A stretch of DNA of 64,000 nt from Hemibagrus wyckioides (GCF_019097595.1 NC_080718.1:14550157-14614156), one strand, 5' to 3'; positions 49,716 through 63,535 are shown, counted from the stretch's first letter. The notes: generated by a model from the sequence alone, not told the origin. Program-made: numbers and translations.

Positions 49716-51148
49716 ATTTACAGACATGGATGTGATAATTATGTGCTACTATGAGATGTAGGCTGTCTTTAAACCTCCTAGTCACTCCTCAAATTAAATT
49801 ACAGCCATAACTATAAATAGAATGTTAATTAGATTTTGCAGATATAGCATAGACTTCAACTCGTTCTGTGCTATAACAGCTGCAGACAAATTCACCTTTT
49901 ACTACACCATTAAGTACAACTACACTATAACTAAAGTAAGCCACAAACACATTATAAACCACCATGGCATTTACTGACTACATAGCATCAAACATTGCTG
50001 CGGGTAAATCTCCTCTCAACTATTCGTTATAGCTTCTTTTATAGTTTAATTTACTATCTACTGCAAAAGAAGGATATTTTCTTCTGGCTGATTTGAGCTT
50101 GAGATCTACAGGATATGTATAGCTGCATCCACTGTAGAAAGTAGTATTTTAGCAATGTAGTTTGTTTGCTTGTGATGAGAAATCCTCACACTTTTCCTTT
50201 AAAACAGTAAAAGGAACAGGAATTATTAGAGTGGATGTACTATGACAAGATAACCGCAATCTTCAGCAGTCACCTTTAGACAATGTGGTGCTGTAAAAGG
50301 TACACTGAGTAATTGCTGTGCTGCGTCCATGTGACTGTTAGATGTAAGGACAGTAATGCTAAGCGTGCTGCTTCTGTATCACTGAGGTACAATGATTAAT
50401 CTATGTAGCTTTGAAGTGGCGAAGCAGAAGATAAGTGCACGCAAACATTAAGATCTTTTGCAGTAGTGTCAGGACTAATCTTTAATAACACTGTCATTTC
50501 GGCTGTTATAAAATGTTATAATGCAAAAAAAAAAAGAAGAACCTTCAGAGATCATCTCTGTAAAGCACACTCAGACTGTAAGGATCATAGCATGATGAGG
50601 TCTAGACTGAGGTCTGTTCCATTCAGGGACACAAAAGGTGAACAAAAGAGTGTACCTTCTTTCAATCAGAATAATTAGTCATGATTAATCTCCCTATTAT
50701 GTTTAAGTGGGATTAATGGATCAGAAGGTATAATTTCTCCCAAAATAAGTCGTTAAAACAAGCATTAAAATGGTCACTAAACAAGCACTAATCACTGGTA
50801 GTTGTATGACTTTCAACACTTTAGTGCGTTGGTGGTCAAAAAGTTGACAGCTATTTAAAAATCATTATTTTGTGTACGCATGTATAGGTTTTAATGTCAA
50901 AGTTGCATGCTAGCCTCTTTTGTAGATGTTACTCAAAACACCATAGATCACCACCTACTGCTAAGGAACTGTTAGTGCAACAAAATATATCTGGAACAAA
51001 GTTGGCGGACTCCAATTCAGAATCAATTATTAGTCCAGGAATTTCTGTTTAAGACTGTTCAAGTAAATAAAATATGACCACGAAAAGTAACATCTAAGCG
51101 GCCATATAATCATAATTATATATATATATATAATATTTATATATATAA

Positions 51149-51225
<77 letters not shown>

Positions 51226-53250
51226 CAAAATATATAGCAAATTGTGTTTATGAAACAGGACATCATGTACAATATAAGTGAATAGTTTTGTCATATTTCT
51301 ATAAAGATTTTTGCAGCCTATAGAATGTATTGTTTGTGTGTTTTTTGAGGGGCGGGTTTAGGGTTGGTTGGGAGTTTGATTACAAATATACAATATTTTC
51401 TCAAGGCAATGGACTATAGCTGATGTTATTGTTTTTCAATAGCCCGGAGTGCTAAAATGTTATACTGAATATTACAGCATGAAATGCATTTAACTGTTCA
51501 ATCATTAGTCAGTTAGATGTAATTGAACACGCAAATGCAAGGTGCCCTCCTTATGAGTGGACACATAAAAACATGTAATAACATAATTCATGTATGACAA
51601 ACTGATTTGCAAGATATTTTTAGAGCTGTATTATTTTTTAGGATTAGTTATGAATGTATATTTTTATGGTACAGTGTGAATGGAAAAGAACTGCCTCTAT
51701 AATCAATATATTGACTGCCACCACTGCTTCTCTGTCTTTTTTTTTTTTCATGTTACAGCATGCTTAAGTCCTTGACTACACTGTATATTGTGTACATCTC
51801 ATTTTATGTCCTCTGTTGAGTTGAAATTCAGCTGTGAATAGAGCTATTGATATTTTTTTACTGCTTTATATCATGCCTTAAACAGTAATAGCACAATTCA
51901 AGGAGAGTGGCTCTCTAGTTAGTTTTGTAGGTCTGATACATAAAGTTTTGGTACAGCTGAAAGCGACGAATATCATTTATTATTCAGACAATAATTGAGC
52001 GAATGGCAGTTTCAGAGGCAACAAGATCAGTCCTATTCATTTCCCTTAATGGGAGAAACAATTAAGCATTTAGCTGTACCTCACACTTAATTTAAGTCAG
52101 TGCTTTGCCCTGTTGAGATAAAAAAAAGAAGGCAGAACTGGCAAAGCTAAATCTGGTATTATTTACCCTAAGGAGGTCAAATACTTCCCACTATCCCACA
52201 CTCTTCTCTTATTCTCCTCACACAGAAGAAGATTCCTTTGGTTCATATGTAGAGGATTAGAAAATGTGATGAATTAATGCAGAATAAGCTAGCAGAAAAG
52301 ACTATAAACATCACATAAATGCTGCTGTGGTATTTTGGTAGACTGGAGCTTTATTAACAGCTGTCTCATGGTGGGTTTTTTCCTCCCAGAGTGGCTGCTT
52401 GGCCTGCAGTAGAGAATGTTGTCATTTTAATATGTGGTGATTAATCACTGATTCTATTTTAATAAAAAATCAAATCTCAGGAAATAGAGCCTAATTTAGA
52501 CTATCTCCCGGAAACAGGCTTCTCTCTCCAAAGCAGGAGAAATTACAGCAGCTGTCATGCATCAGACATGCTCTGTATTTCATGTGGTAGTTGGTTATCA
52601 TTTCAGTAATTCTTCCCTTTCTTTTCCCGAGACGTGTTTCAGGCTGCGAATGGTTGTCTGTAATTCCCCAAAGAGAAATAAACACATCACCACACATCGC
52701 TTACTGCTTAATAGCAGTTATTTAATAGGAATTATTACTATGTGTTTATACAATACATTATACATTTATAAAAGCTGTTGCTTTTTTGTGACAATTAGAT
52801 CCATTCATTTAGGAACATTGTCATATTATAGTAGAATTAAAGTAGAGTAAGTAGAATTACTTGTTGATGTAGATTCTGGAGATCTATGGATTGTGTTTTC
52901 CTTTTAAAAAGAATGCCTTTTTTTCTTTTCTGCTGACAACAGAAATATTTCCATCTGAGGTATTGTCATTTTTCTTTCTGCAAAGATTCAGAAATAAATC
53001 GTTGGAGGCAGGCTTCTTTGGTAATTTGGCAGCACAACTGTGAAATAACCTGCAGAGCAAATTTATCCACATGAACAAAATAAAAAGATACATCAACCAT
53101 GTCTTTACTTTAACGGAAACAGATTTATTATGAAATATGTATCATGAGTACACTGGCTTTCTGTGGAAATACCTCGAAAATGTGTCACTATTCGTTTTGT
53201 TTGAGAAATGTTACGCTTGATGCAGAAGTATTTGAGATCAGAGGTAAAAT
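49716..53250. other. Intergenic sequence, nothing recognised apart from repeats
   Basis: AT-rich unique sequence with a (TA)n array (51118-51224). 52400-52760 is non-repetitive and moderately GC-balanced and could be conserved non-coding sequence. No coding exon recognised. Confidence 0.45.
51118..51224. repeat. (TA)n microsatellite
   Basis: TA tract of about 105 bp with small interruptions (taatatttatat) in its first third. Confidence 0.95.
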
Positions 53251-53357
<107 letters not shown>

Positions 53358-53461
53358 TGTTTGGATCTGTAAAGGATCTTTCCAGACAGTTGCAGCATAC
53401 AGTTGTCTTTGTATGGTGTAGCAATAAGATTTTGCTTTACTGGAATTAAACACCCATTTTA

Positions 53462-53790
53462 CAGCATGACAATGCCACAGTCACCAAGTGAGGTCCATGA
53501 AAACATGGTTTGAGTGTCTTGCACAGAGCCCTGACCTCAACCCCACTGAATACCTTCGGAATTAACTGGAAAGTGGACTTTGCCCCAGGCCTCCTCATCT
53601 GACACCAGTATCTGACCTTAATGATGCTCTTTTAGCTGAATGAGCAAATCCTCATAGCCAGATTGCAACATCTAGTGGAAAGATTGTCCAGATAAGTGAA
53701 GGCTTTTACAGTAGTAAAAGAAGGGTTCAAACTTGGGAGTAGGATATTCAATAAGTACATGTGGGTGTGATGGTCAGGTGAATATGTGGT
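53462..53790 (+). mobile_element. Tc1-like relic, 3' part of transposase
   Basis: QHDNATVTK (second catalytic Asp) is followed in another frame by [14 protein letters not shown] (catalytic Glu block) and by VSDLNDALLAE. The right-hand sequence gtgtgatggtcaggtg matches the end region of the Tc1 family to which I believe 1936-2165 also belongs. Stops and frameshifts are frequent, and no left half is present. Confidence 0.8.
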
Positions 53791-54039
53791 ATTAGAGAGC
53801 ATGATGAAGGAAAGACAGCCTTTTCTATTAACACAGGGCACTATGAATACTTTGGCATGCCTTGCTGACTGGTTAATGCCCACTCAGGGCATTCAGGCAT
53901 TTGTCTATGATGGTTATATTGATCGTATTCTCATACTTTGCTACCCTGACCAATTAAATTCAACATGTCCATAAGGTTTTATCAAGCAAGATGCTTGCTT
54001 GATAATAAACAGCTGATAAAACAGTGGCAATACACAGCT
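53791..54039. other. Unassigned interval with a 12-bp palindrome
   Basis: A perfect inverted repeat with 12-bp arms and a 3-nt loop lies at 53979-54005 (TTATCAAGCAAG / CTTGCTTGATAA). The interval may be the decayed start of the gypsy relic that follows. Confidence 0.5.
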
Positions 54040-55785
54040 GTCAAAGGTTCGTAGGATTCGATAACCTTTACTGCCACATTATGAAAAATTTCAGCACAAT
54101 CAAACCTGCTCTAAATTCAATGGTAGAAAATGAGAAAAAATGAAACTAATTCAGAAGGAGCCTTGCAGTTATCCTAGACTTCTTGAACCTCAAGAAGTGA
54201 ATAATCTGGGTTCTGCCAAAGCATGCTCATAATTCCATAGCACTCATGCTAGAGTTCACCTCTGATGTGGAAGTAGAAACCTTTTTTTTTTTCTCTAAAT
54301 TGTACTCCTGTGCTGTTTATGGAACGTCTAACCAGAAAATTGGCATTGGAGGCACTGACTGGAAGGAGACCTTCGCCTTTTCTTGGTGTTAACAGACCAT
54401 CGTTATCTTGAGTATATTTGAGTGTAATAGGGATCTTATTATTTTTTTCAACTTTTACCATAGCTTAACAAACAAGGTCTATCATCTTTAAGGCTGATGT
54501 TTTGTCATGCATCTATGCAAAGGAATAGCACAATCATCCTAGCACTATCATGCATATTGTCCACATCATCTGGGATGTTGAAAAGGAAAATGTGCCAAAC
54601 ACAGAGACAGACCCAAACTCTAGCACATCCACAGGGAGAAAGTTGTATGTCCAATAATCAACTACTAGAATAGGCACAGATGGTAGTCTTGATGGAACAC
54701 AAAGTTATTTCTGCAACACGATTGGTGGCCCACTCTGTGTTAGAATATGCATCACTTGTACCTCAATCTAGTTTCTTCATTCCTCTCACAGTGGTTAGCT
54801 TGTGCCACTACCCATCGTATAACCACCCGGGTCACACATTTCAGCTTCTGTTATGACAGACCTTCCATTCTCCACTGGGTTCACATCTGTGGACCATTCC
54901 TCAAAAGCCTGTAAAACTAGTGTGCCTAAGATCTATTCCTGTTGCCTTCCAGGTGGTTGTGGTGCTGTTTGAGCAAGGGTTCCATCATTACAGCACTTCA
55001 CAATGTATGATCACAAAATCACCAGCAAGGTACACAGCAGGATTCACAGCAACACACACCTGCACAGAATCTTATAGTATCATAGAGCATCCTTCACAGA
55101 GAAGAGGTCCATGTGTGCTGGCTTATTGAAAGATGTATTGATACAGGACCTTCATCATGACCTTTTTTAAAAACTGAGCCCTAAATCATTTGTATGAATT
55201 AACCATGTAATCTAACGGTTTGCAACTGCCTAAGAAATATAAAATCTCAACTTCTGTCCCATGTACCTGTGGTTCTTGGTGCTGGTTGTTGCTGTTTTTT
55301 CGGGTGCCTCCTGTTCGGGGTTTCCACAGCGGCTCATTTGATCAGCATGCTTTGATTTGGCACAGGTTTTATGCCGGATGCCCTTCTTGATGCAACGCTC
55401 TTATTTTATCCAGGCTTGGGACCAGCACTGAGAGTTAACTCTTCAGTGGCTGGGTTAGCTCCCTGCCTGGGAACCAAACCTGGGCTATGGCAATGAGAGC
55501 ACAGGATCCTGCACACCAGAAGGCAGGTTCCTGGTGCTGGAAATGTCCAAAAATCTTCCAATCCTTTTGACATTGATCGGACACCTGCTTACATTGTACG
55601 CTCATTATTGAACTTGCAGCAGTGGAGGGCAGTATTCAATAATTGATGAGGGATACAGCCCTGAGGAGAGGAGCTGGTATTGGCTACAAACCTACTGGAC
55701 CCTAGCATCATTGACGAATTCCTTTGTTATCACTTCAATCACTCTACTTCATCTAAATTGCTCCGTTTGCCCGACAATTGACCTC
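54040..55785 (+). pseudogene. Ty3/gypsy pol relic (reverse transcriptase end to chromodomain) with a SINE inside
   Basis: On the + strand, in shifting frames: QRFVGFDNLYCHIMKNFST at about 54040-54110 (end of reverse transcriptase), KLALEALTGRR and LVLTDHRYLEYI at 54330-54420 (RNase H), FKADVLSCIYAKE at 54490-54530 (the ADALSR block). Then LSPKSFV and LQLPKKYKISTSV at 55170-55255 (region after integrase), and beyond the SINE FDIDRTPAYIVRSLL and LLDPSIIDEFLCYHF at 55565-55720, ending at TGA near 55783. The last blocks are the chromodomain end typical of chromovirus-type gypsy elements. Integrase core motifs are not recognisable. Dead copy with many lesions. Confidence 0.78.
55286..55525 (-). 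mobile_element. tRNA-Glu-derived SINE, copy C, with 15-bp target duplication
   Basis: On the - strand the element has the head GGATCCTGTGCTCTCATTGC and a decayed B box (CAGGTTTGGTTCCCAGG). Next come CTCAGTGCTGGTCCCAAGCC, GGGCATCCGGCATAAAACC TGTGCCAAATCAA and GATCAAATGAGCCGCTGTGG, then a T/G-rich (+ strand) tail. Direct repeats ggttcttggtgctgg (55271-55285) and ggttcctggtgctgg (55526-55540) flank it, 14 of 15 identical. Removing the SINE and one repeat copy rejoins the chromodomain-side sequence of the gypsy relic, so the SINE is younger than the relic. Confidence 0.9.
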
Positions 55786-58700
55786 TATCTGTTTGACCAT
55801 GATTTACCTTACAATTTAAATCAGTAATTACCAACTTGAACTTAAATAGATTTTCTTTTATCTCATGACACAATGACAGCCAAAAATGCCTGAAAGATCT
55901 CATGGGTTACTGCTTAATCAAGTTCTGTTTGTCTGAGGGATCATTCGTTGGATTTTGAGTTTGGAAGGGGCGAAGACTTTTGTGTCCAGATATAGTACCA
56001 AGCCAAACACAAGAAAATTGATAGCTCTATTATTATTCATATCTAGCTCTCAGAGTAACATTTCCATCTCCTATTGCTGGTATGAGATCCATTTGGACCT
56101 TCAAGTGCTTGTACAGGGTTGTCATGTTTGTAGATCTGCCTGTTTGTAGATTATGCAATTCACTATCTACCTTCCAGATGTCTGCAATTTTTAGCATTAT
56201 AAACTATAGTACATTTTTCCTGGAAAGTCTGGCAGGGGGTACTCACTGGAGCATTTAAAGCTGGGCATGTCAAAAGTAAAGGCCACTGTATTTCTTATAC
56301 TCACACTGTTTTTGGGGTCACAGTTCAGCTGGCAGTTCCTGGGCAACCAGCAACTAATAAAATGGCAACTAAGTTGAAGGTCACACTCTAGATGAAGCCA
56401 GTCATCTGTGGGAAGTTTGCAGTTCTGGATTTTCCTGGAATGACAGCAGGCAATCTGACCCTGACCTTGGCCAGAAAATAAGTTAGAAACTGACCATCTA
56501 GCATTAATGTTTTGAGTTTTTCAGTAGACTTATTAAAATCATCAACTGATGTTTTTGCAGTTTTAGGACTTTTTCATGAATTGCCAGCATATTAAAAGCC
56601 AGTATTTATATAAGAGATGGATGTTTCTAGGTTGTAAAAAGCAAAACAGAAGATCCTGGACCCATTTGGTTGTGTATGAATTATTGTATAACCAACTTAG
56701 CCAATACTGCCTTCGTCAGATTTATTCAGTTTGGCAAGAATAATTTTCATTGATATTTCAAAGAATAAACATTGATTACTATGAAAAGCAAAAAAAAAAA
56801 AAAGTGGAGAGGTACAAAAAAAGAGAGCAGAATGTTTTCTATTTCCTATTACCAGAGAAACTAAAAACATCTCAGGTGATGCATAAATCTGTCCCACAGT
56901 CCCAAGCTGTCACCTTCTGCCTTGACAGAATCTGTCATTTAATATTTTAAAGAGTAATTGCACCCTTGATTTTTTTGAGTTTCTGCCATCTCTGGAGATA
57001 TGAAATGTCTACCATTGATGCTTCATGCAGATCATGTGCTACATCCAGATGTGCACTGCCTAAGTGCAGAATGTAGGTACACTGATGATTCCCTGGGGAG
57101 GATTTACAATATTGTATTTTGTGCAGCACTTCCCAGCACTATGTTAGCTATTTTGTTGCCTGTGTAGGAGCAGTCCCTCCAATTTGCAGGCTTTGACCCC
57201 CCTGTAATGGGAAGGATTGACACCTCACTTGTTCATGTCTCTGTAGGCTAGATCAAGTGTTACTCGAGTAACACCACCCTTTAACAAAAGCTGTGTGTGT
57301 GTGTGTGTGTGTGTGTGTTATGAGTCCAAAATGATCTCAAATCTATTCAGGTCCAAAACTACCAGAACTGTTCAGATATCTTCTGCAGGCATTGTGTGTT
57401 TGCTCCACTGCTGACATGACCCTTGATGGCTAAGCCAAACATCTTAGCACATTATGTTCTTGGGAGAAAACAACTGTCTACAGCATTTGTTTGCCATTCG
57501 TTGGGCAGATTCTTTATGGCTGGGTCAAATTTGACCTTCAGCTGCTAAATGGCTGACAAAACCTTTATCATAGCTGGAAGGACTTTCCATACACATTTCT
57601 TTCAGCTTAGCTAGTTAAGTAAAATATATCCAAAACATATCATAATATCTCCATTACTGATGCGGTCACAGGGAGTCATTGCCGTGAGCATTAGGAAGGC
57701 CCTCTCTCCATACATCGGCCATAAATACTGTTAATAATAATGCCTTTATTTTTTCAAGCTTGTGTCTATAGTGTTAGATATCCACATAAGTTCAGAATCT
57801 TTCTCATATTATTATATACATTTTTGGAAAACATGTGGGTGAGGTATAGCGTTCTATATATGTATATAACGTCCTCAGAAACAAAAAAAGGGACGCAGGA
57901 TATAAATCATCATGCAGGTCCAGTACAGCAAAGTATGTGGCTATGGGCTTATGGAGCCCATAACATTGGGAAAGTACAGTTGATTCAAGTTTGACATTCA
58001 AAGCAAGAAAATCAATTGTAAGTCTGTGTTCTGGGGGCTATGATAAAATGGTACTTTTTTTTTTTGTTATGGCCTTAAGTTTATATAAGGGGAGCAATGT
58101 TCCCTAAGGTATACATGCTGTGCTAGCTGATCATTTATTGTAGACTTGAAGAATGAACGCCATTAAGATACTTGTTGTTTGCACTGACCTCATCATCAGA
58201 GATGTTACCATGGTCATGCTTTTTAGGTGCAAAAACAAGCCTATACTTCTGGAGAATTTAATGCAAATTAGAATCATATGCAAGCAAAGAGCCCAAATGA
58301 CAATCTTCACCACTCTTAATGTTGAAGGCTTGAGAAGAATGAGCATCTGAAATCACTTCCACTGGTCTGGAAAAATTAGCTTTGTGATAACATTTGCATA
58401 TCTTTATCTAGCAGTTATCCTGCTTGTCTCATCAAGTTCAACCTTGTTAACATATTAATGTAGAGAAGTCATGCCAGCTGGGGGGGTGAGGGGGGGTACT
58501 TGTGGGCAGGCATGAGCAAGATGGCAGACATGAACTCACAAGACAAAAATGACCACATTTATGAACAGGCAGTGGTACATAACACATTTAAAGCATTTAG
58601 TCTCCGATCCTTAGTAGCTGCCTAGTGAGGGTTGCAGCGGTTTTAATTGAGCTCATAGGTAGAAAATCAACCCTCTGTCCATTCATTAGAAAATATCACA

Positions 58701-61700
58701 GGCAGGCACAAACAAAAACAATAGCAGGACTGACGAGAAGTGAAAAATGGTGCTTCAGACATTTTTGGTGAAACTAGTTAAAAGCTGTGGAACTGCCTGA
58801 GCCAGAATTCACAGACCGTTTTGACAGAGCTGGCATTTCTACCTCTGTTTCTTTCTAGTGTTTTCCAGGGTTTCACTGGGAGCATTGGGTTCAGTATGAA
58901 TAAAAAAATTAAAATGAAAAAAGAAAAGAAATTTTAAAAACCTTTAATTTAAAAACCTAAAATTTTAAACCAATAAAAAACAACAACATTCCATCCATTT
59001 CAGTTTATGTTCACAGACTGATCCGTTTTCTTTTTACATGTTTAATTTCCACATTGAAAATGTCAACAGAACATGAACAAGCAAGTCAGGATAATTCCAT
59101 GATCCGGATAATACCATAACCAAATGGGCGAATATATCAGAAGATAAAATACTGATCAAAATCTATAAAACAGGTAACCCTAACCCTAACATATCAGACA
59201 GGAATCATTTATAATATAAAAAAACAGTTACCAATAACCAGTTTCTAATGCTATAACTCATCAGAGTGCAGCATATTATATTGTTTCTGTATCTCCAGAA
59301 TCTCTTGTTCTTGTTGATGGTGATTCTGAAACATAAAGTCAGTGTTTTGCCCATTACAGCTGAAGCAGTTGCTACATCAGTGTATGCTTCACATGTCATT
59401 TCCCCTATCTGATTTACTCTATATAGCCAGAGGTATGTGGGCATGACCACCATCACATCAACCTTGGCAAACCCATGTCTTTATAGAGCTCACCTTGTGC
59501 ACAGTTTTCCACAAGAAAGTACAAATATACTCCACAAGCTGCGCCGTAAATTTTGGGGGAGAAAAGAAGGAGGAAAATTAAGCATTCTGGGCTGCAATAA
59601 TCATAAAAAACCTCCTGGAGGGACTGTATAATGTCAGCATTACCCTGCACTTGGCTAATTTAATATTTAATATTTTCATTTAATTATTACTTAATTTAAC
59701 TACTATAATAAGGTATTTATATGTAGGTTTTACCTATATTGTACTATATTTTATACACTTTTTTTTTAATCAAATGTACTACTGTATTGTTAAATTGATG
59801 AAGGAATCTGTGGATCTACAAATGATTACCTCATTACTTATTATTGGCAATTGGCATTAACTCAACTTGTTATGTACACTTTGGTCACAGTATCTTTAAA
59901 TCTATCTGAGAGTGTATATTGTATTATGTAGAATTTACCCACAATAAGTGGAACCCACACATTCATATAGTACACTCATGTGCTATTTTACGTATAAAGC
60001 AAGAAAACACACTGGGGTTGTGCATGTTTGTTAAAGTGAACTTCGTTGAATTTATAAATCTGTATTTACAAATATATTTCCATTCAGTGGTTTAATACAC
60101 AGTCAGTTTTTCAGTAATTCAGCATTTATGCTTTGTAGCAAAACTCAGTGATTGTGATTTATAGCAAACTCTTATTTAAAAAAATAAAAAATATATTATT
60201 TAATTAATATTCATAATTAATGAATGACTAATGATGTATATTCTCCAAAATAAAAACAAAATTAGTCATTTAGACCATAGTACACCTGACCAAGATCCAA
60301 AATATAAACCCATTATTAATTTAAACCATAGTTTCAGTTAATAAATCATCCCCAGAGTGTGCTTTATCCAGACTAAAACATTTACTCAGGATTTGACCTT
60401 CAACCAGCATGACTGTTAAAAAAAAAGCCCTGAGGTCCCAGTCCAGACCCACACCTCTAGATCCAGCCCCTTTCAGTGGGGGGCCAATATGTTGAGCACT
60501 GAAAAGAGCTGAGGCTTCAGGGCCTGCTGGATGTGACTAGACTCCACAGACGTCTACCTTCATCAAACACCTCACACCCCCATCAGGCTGAAGCCGTCAA
60601 CGTACATCAAGCAGAGGGTTGAAAAGGGCATCAGCACTTTATTGCAGCTTAGGTGTGATGGACGCGTAGTGGACTTTTATTGTGTCTTCTGTAAACTCTC
60701 ATGATTAAATAGAGATTCGATTAGAGAGTTTTTATTGTCATTCTAGCCATATACAAGTATACAGTTGAATGAAAAAAGCGTTCTCCAAGGCCTTGGTGAG
60801 AAGACACAGACAGCTGTGTACACAATCAATAACATTTAGTGCTAAAATTGAGGGAGACAAAGTGGCAGTGCACAATAGACAAGACAATAAATAGGAAAGA
60901 AAAATAAATGCATATCGTATAATGTTTATAAAACTGCAGATTTTCTGGAAAAAATAAGGTGTGGGGCACATGCTGGTGTGGATCACATGTTTTAAATGCA
61001 GTTAACATACCATTCACTTGAATTTTCAGATAAAATTTGAAATTACCTCCATGGTAGATTGGTCTTCCAGAAAAGTAATTATTATTTTGCCCTCAAGTGA
61101 TTAATAAAATCTTAACTTATCACTTACCAGGTGTTCAATATATATATATATATATTTTACAAATTGGGAATTCATTAACAATTTGCCTTAAAAAAATTCT
61201 CTTATTAAAGTTATTTCTCTCTAAGTGTTGAAGTAAAAGAAATGTAAATGCCAAATGGAAATTTACCTTTAGGTGATTAAGGTTAAAATTTGACATTTAG
61301 ATAAATAGTTAAATAGATGGACAGTCTGTCAGACCGGCAGAAATATTTGCACAGAGAGAGAGAAAGAGAGAGAGAGAGATTGACACTCTGCTCCATATCT
61401 CTGCCAGCAGTCTGGTCTGTCTTCACAGCACTTCTGAAGTAAAGGTCACAATAAATTACAAGCACAAGCTCCTGGTAGTACCACGTCATTCCTGATAGCT
61501 CATTACAAGGTGATAGCTATAAACACTTTGTAATTGACATTGACTGATTGTAACTGATGATCTTTTTCTCCACATATGTCTGAAAAGTAGTATTTATTAA
61601 GCTTTGTAAAAAGACATTGTGCTAAGCATGTTACAGCTAAGGTTTAAGGCTGAAATGTAGCTGTGCTTCTTTGAGCTAGAGATAAGTCTGAAAATCAGAG

Positions 61701-61839
61701 AGCATCTCATTTCAGTTCTATCTATTAGGAAGTGTGAAAACCCAGCAGGAACTCCATGTGCAAAATTAGTTTAGCAGCTTTAGTAGTGTAGGTATGCTAA
61801 CATTTATCTCTAAGCTTGTGTAAACGCATTCTGTGATTC

Positions 61840-61876
<37 letters not shown>

Positions 61877-63337
61877 TACTATACACACAGTAAGTAGTTT
61901 TCTCCATCTTTCACATTCTGCAGCAGTTTATTCCCAATGAGTCTGGCCGTTTGTCTTGTTTAGTATTGGGCAGCTGGGGAATCAATACCCTAGAGCCTAA
62001 ACAAATCACTCCAGCCAAACAGCACCATTGTGCATCATTTAACACTGTCTGTCTCTCTTGCACTCTCTTGCTCCAAGACATTACTCACCCATACACAGAC
62101 AAAGTGAAATCCCTTGCCAGCATAGCTTGTACATACAGGATCACATGTTAAGGAAAGCAGAAAGAAGAGATATTTTTTACAAACAGTGAGAAGCTGCTGC
62201 AGGTAGCAGAATGAAACATGGAGACAGTCACAAAGAGCACTGGAAAGGCTGAGGCCAGCTCTGCAGTTGAGATTAATGGAATGTAGGCAACTGAAGCAGC
62301 AGAGGGGGCATTAAAGGCAGTCAGGGATAAATGGTTAAGGCTTGTATGTGCGCTAAGCTTTGTCAATTTGCCTCCTCTGAACAAAAACAGGAAAGGGAGC
62401 CATTTCTAGAGCGACGTGTCAAGAATGTGTCTGCCAGTCTTCTCATCTGAGCCATTAGGTTGGCCACATGCTCCATAATTTTCTTGTCCTCAAAGGCAAT
62501 GCAATAAATGGGGACATAAATAAACCTGGACTGAACATAGGCACTAACTTCATCATGCTTTATAACACTGCACTCACACCTACAGTACCTCAGAAAATAA
62601 AAGCTGTATACTCCCATTAGTTTTAAAAAAGGCTCCCAAATAATAATATTTTTCCTGTGGGATAGATGACCCATGTGAATTATTCTGCCCCTGGAAAGGT
62701 CAGGACCACTTTCTACAAATCTTGCTTCTCATGATGTGTCCAAGCTGTAGGGAAGCGTTGCAGAGTCATGGCTTTGGTGTCCTCAGTTTCCAGCTCCTCT
62801 AACACCAGGGTCACTGCACTGTATATGTGCAGTGATTTATCAACTTTACAATAAACTGCAGCTTATAATATTTGATGCTGTGGTGGCTGGTGGTTTTTAA
62901 TAAACAGGGAAGCATAGGTGTCTTTTATTGAAATTTATACAGTACACATCTGTGTTCTGTTTTATCTGTGTCATCTGCCTCCTGTTTAATTCTCTCCTCA
63001 AAAGTACGAGCATCAAAATATATGAAGCAATGTCCTCCATGTCACAATAAATAGCAGCTGAGATGATACTTAGCTAGCTAAATTTCACTGAAGAAGATAG
63101 TGACGGCTAGCTAGCAAGCTAAAGAAATTACAAAACAAATAATGAAACATAAGTTTACATTTACAATTTATTTATTTAATAATTATTGTAGTATACAAAC
63201 TAGGCAACTGGCTACTACTACAGCTCTGAGCACTCTGTAACAGTATAAATAGCATCATAGAGATAAAATTATTTGATCGGCTAAAATGTTGAATTTCAGC
63301 AAAAGTGATGAATAAAATAGAAACATTTGATATAGTA
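55786..63337. other. Intergenic sequence, microsatellites and one dispersed repeat, no exon recognised
   Basis: Contains (GT)n at 57290-57318, an A13 run near 56790, a telomere-like TAACCCTAACCCTAAC at 59175-59190, (TA)n at 61137-61154, (GA)n at 61345-61378 and (CA)n at 61842-61871. At 60727-60960 phrases such as tttttattgtcattctagcc and agtggcagtgcacaatagac recall a dispersed teleost repeat of unknown family. No coding sequence recognised on either strand. Confidence 0.45.
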
Positions 63338-63535
63338 CAGTTTATGGCATTTGGCAGACACCCATAACCAGAGCAACTTACATTTTATCTCATATTATGC
63401 AACTGAGCAGTTGAGGATTAAGGACATTGCTCATGGGCCTAGCAGTGGCAGCTTGGTGGACCTGAGATTCAAACTCACATCCATCTGATCAGTAGGCCAA
63501 TACCTCAACCACTAAGCTACCACCTCCTCATTACA
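63338..63535 (-). mobile_element. tRNA-derived SINE, third family, well preserved
   Basis: Read on the - strand from 63535: GAGGAGGTGGTAGCTTAGTG (A box TAGCTTAGTGG), GATGTGAGTTTGAATCTCAG (B box), CCACCAAGCTGCCACTGCTA, CCTTAATCCTCAACTGCTCA, ATGTAAGTTGCTCTGGTTAT, GGGTGTCTGCCAAATGCCAT. I recognise the CTGGxTAxGGGxGTCTGCCAAATG tail from an abundant ostariophysan SINE. The relic at 19117-19232 belongs to the same family. Confidence 0.82.
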
